Below are positions 63,332-64,000 of a stretch of DNA of 64,000 nucleotides, piece by piece. Position numbers and translations under genes: made by a program. The notes beneath the pieces are model-generated. The model did not search any database, was not told the DNA's origin, and was given only the letters and a program-made list of their open reading frames with translations. The stretch's first letter is position 1. Every line of letters starts with the position of its first letter. This stretch comes from Streptococcus sanguinis (GTDB lineage: Bacteria; Bacillota; Bacilli; Lactobacillales; Streptococcaceae). Location of the stretch: contig NZ_JAHZPA010000006.1 of NCBI RefSeq assembly GCF_019929225.1, positions 1,084-65,083 of the forward strand. The letters are read 5' to 3'.

Positions 63332-63874
63332 CTAATTTGAAGACGGCACTTCTACACCGTCGCTTCCCTTAAACTTGTTAAGCAATTCTTCCGGACTCAG
63401 GGTCTCGATCTGCTCAAACAGCTGCGCGTAGTTTGGAAGCTTTTTGGCTGCTTCGTAGTCTAGATTCTCAGGATCGATAGTCATCTCCAGAGAAATCTCT
63501 TCCGCTGTCATATCTGTTTTCAAGTCAAGACCGGTGATATTCACCGCCTCTTTCAGACCCAGTGCTTCCTCGATCAAAGACAGCATTTCTTTCTTTACAG
63601 TGGAAACATCCTGTTTTGACAGAGCTTCCTTGATGTTGTCAGGAATAGCCTTGCTGACATGCAGGATAACCTTATCATACTTCTGTCCGCTGTAGCTGAC
63701 GGTTAAGATTCTGGTTTCTTTTCCATGTTCCAATTGCTTCTCAGTTTTATAGGACTTAGTGACAATATCTCCTTTTCCAGCCCCTCCCTGTGAGGATGAA
63801 CTGTTATTTGACTGCTGACTGCAAGCTGTTAAGATTGCCAAAGCTGCCAGCAAAAAGACAATTAATTTTCTCAT
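63332..63874 (-). CDS. DUF1307 (YehR-like) lipoprotein
   Basis: 180 aa. Lipobox LAILTACSQQ (Cys18), short Ser/Gly linker, then a YehR/DUF1307 domain (about 40-170) with TKSYKTEKQLEHGKETRILTVSYSGQKYDK and the helix ...IPDNIKEALSKQDVSTVKKE. Ligand unknown. Single gene behind TTGACA (63930-63935) and TATGAT (63906-63911) at 18 bases. AAGGAG precedes the ATG. Confidence 0.85.
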   Translation of the reverse strand: MRKLIVFLLAALAILTACSQQSNNSSSSQGGAGKGDIVTKSYKTEKQLEHGKETRILTVSYSGQKYDKVILHVSKAIPDNIKEALSKQDVSTVKKEMLSLIEEALGLKEAVNITGLDLKTDMTAEEISLEMTIDPENLDYEAAKKLPNYAQLFEQIETLSPEELLNKFKGSDGVEVPSSN

Positions 63875-63905
63875 GTCTTATCTCCTTCAATATTGAGCTG
63901 ATTTT

Positions 63906-63935
63906 ATCATATCATTATAAAAACGGCGCTGTCAA
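63906..63935 (-). promoter_or_regulatory. Promoter of the DUF1307 lipoprotein gene
   Basis: Minus strand TTGACA, 18-base spacer, TATGAT. The start would be about 30 bases before the ATG. Confidence 0.6.
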
Positions 63936-63963
63936 ACTGATTGTCACTCTGTCATTAAAATGT

Positions 63964-63993
63964 AATAAAAAAGAGCAGCTTATTTCTGCTCTT
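63964..63993 (-). terminator. Terminator of a gene beyond the window end
   Basis: AAGAGCAG / CTGCTCTT stem with a seven-base loop and T6 on the minus strand. Its gene lies to the right of base 64000. Confidence 0.85.
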
Positions 63994-64000
63994 CTGCTCC

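Overview
The window looks like a low-GC Gram-positive chromosome from the genus Streptococcus, most probably the sanguinis group. Evidence: a bifunctional GshAB glutathione synthase, CtsR-ClpC, the order nrdD / 46-aa protein / acetyltransferase / nrdG, a late-competence promoter beside a Ccs4-like small protein, a streptococcal-type small SRP RNA, IreB-RuvX-DUF1292, and a cpsABCD-headed polysaccharide locus. The species call is inference. Most genes lie on the minus strand.

Layout. 1-355: right end of an IS3-family element, inserted into the 3' end of a rhomboid protease gene. 0.35-3.5 kb: minus-strand operon dapH, N-acetyl-diaminopimelate deacetylase, 5-formyl-THF cyclo-ligase, rhomboid. 3.6-6.7 kb: three tandem paralogous membrane-anchored proteins of unknown function, plus a degraded PepSY-like tail. 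6.8-10.9 kb: pgi, a triplicated hairpin repeat, the SRP RNA gene, tadA, purA. 11-18.5 kb: gshAB, XpaC-TelA, ADP-ribosylglycohydrolase, hslO-dusB. 18.6-24 kb: a lipoprotein, an NAD-salvage module (NrtR-like regulator, PnuC, NadR), an ECF S component with a DUF4430 lipoprotein, and a DUF4272 protein. 24-34.7 kb: ctsR-clpC, rpsB-tsf, tRNA-Cys, a lipoprotein, nusG, and pbp2A-rpmG-secE (rpmG and secE are short genes). 34.7-36.7 kb: a pseudouridine synthase and a membrane acyltransferase.

36.8-52.7 kb is the polysaccharide locus, read leftward from about 52.6 kb: cpsA-B-C-D, a membrane FlaA1/CapD-type dehydratase, a small initiating phosphoglycosyltransferase, an epimerase/reductase, two GT2 enzymes, a LicD-family phosphotransferase, a Wzy-like polymerase, a TarI/IspD-type cytidylyltransferase, an SDR epimerase and a flippase, ending in a terminator; galE follows as a separate unit. 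Together these suggest a Wzx/Wzy polymer probably started by a 2,6-dideoxy amino sugar and carrying a phosphodiester-linked substituent donated from a CDP-activated precursor.

52.8-64 kb: the anaerobic ribonucleotide reductase operon, whose promoter overlaps a long inverted repeat; a GT-C-like membrane protein and a Ccs4-like protein behind a competence sigma-X box; cardiolipin synthase; lipoproteins; folC; the ireB-ruvX-DUF1292 operon; and a DUF1307 lipoprotein.

No CRISPR array, prophage or rRNA operon was seen. The most interesting leads are the polymer-decoration genes, the three-paralog cell-surface cluster, the repeat array behind the SRP RNA, the regulatory palindromes at cps and nrdD, two probable leaderless mRNAs, and the competence boxes. 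Starts given here often differ from the longest open frame because ribosome-binding sites were used to choose them.
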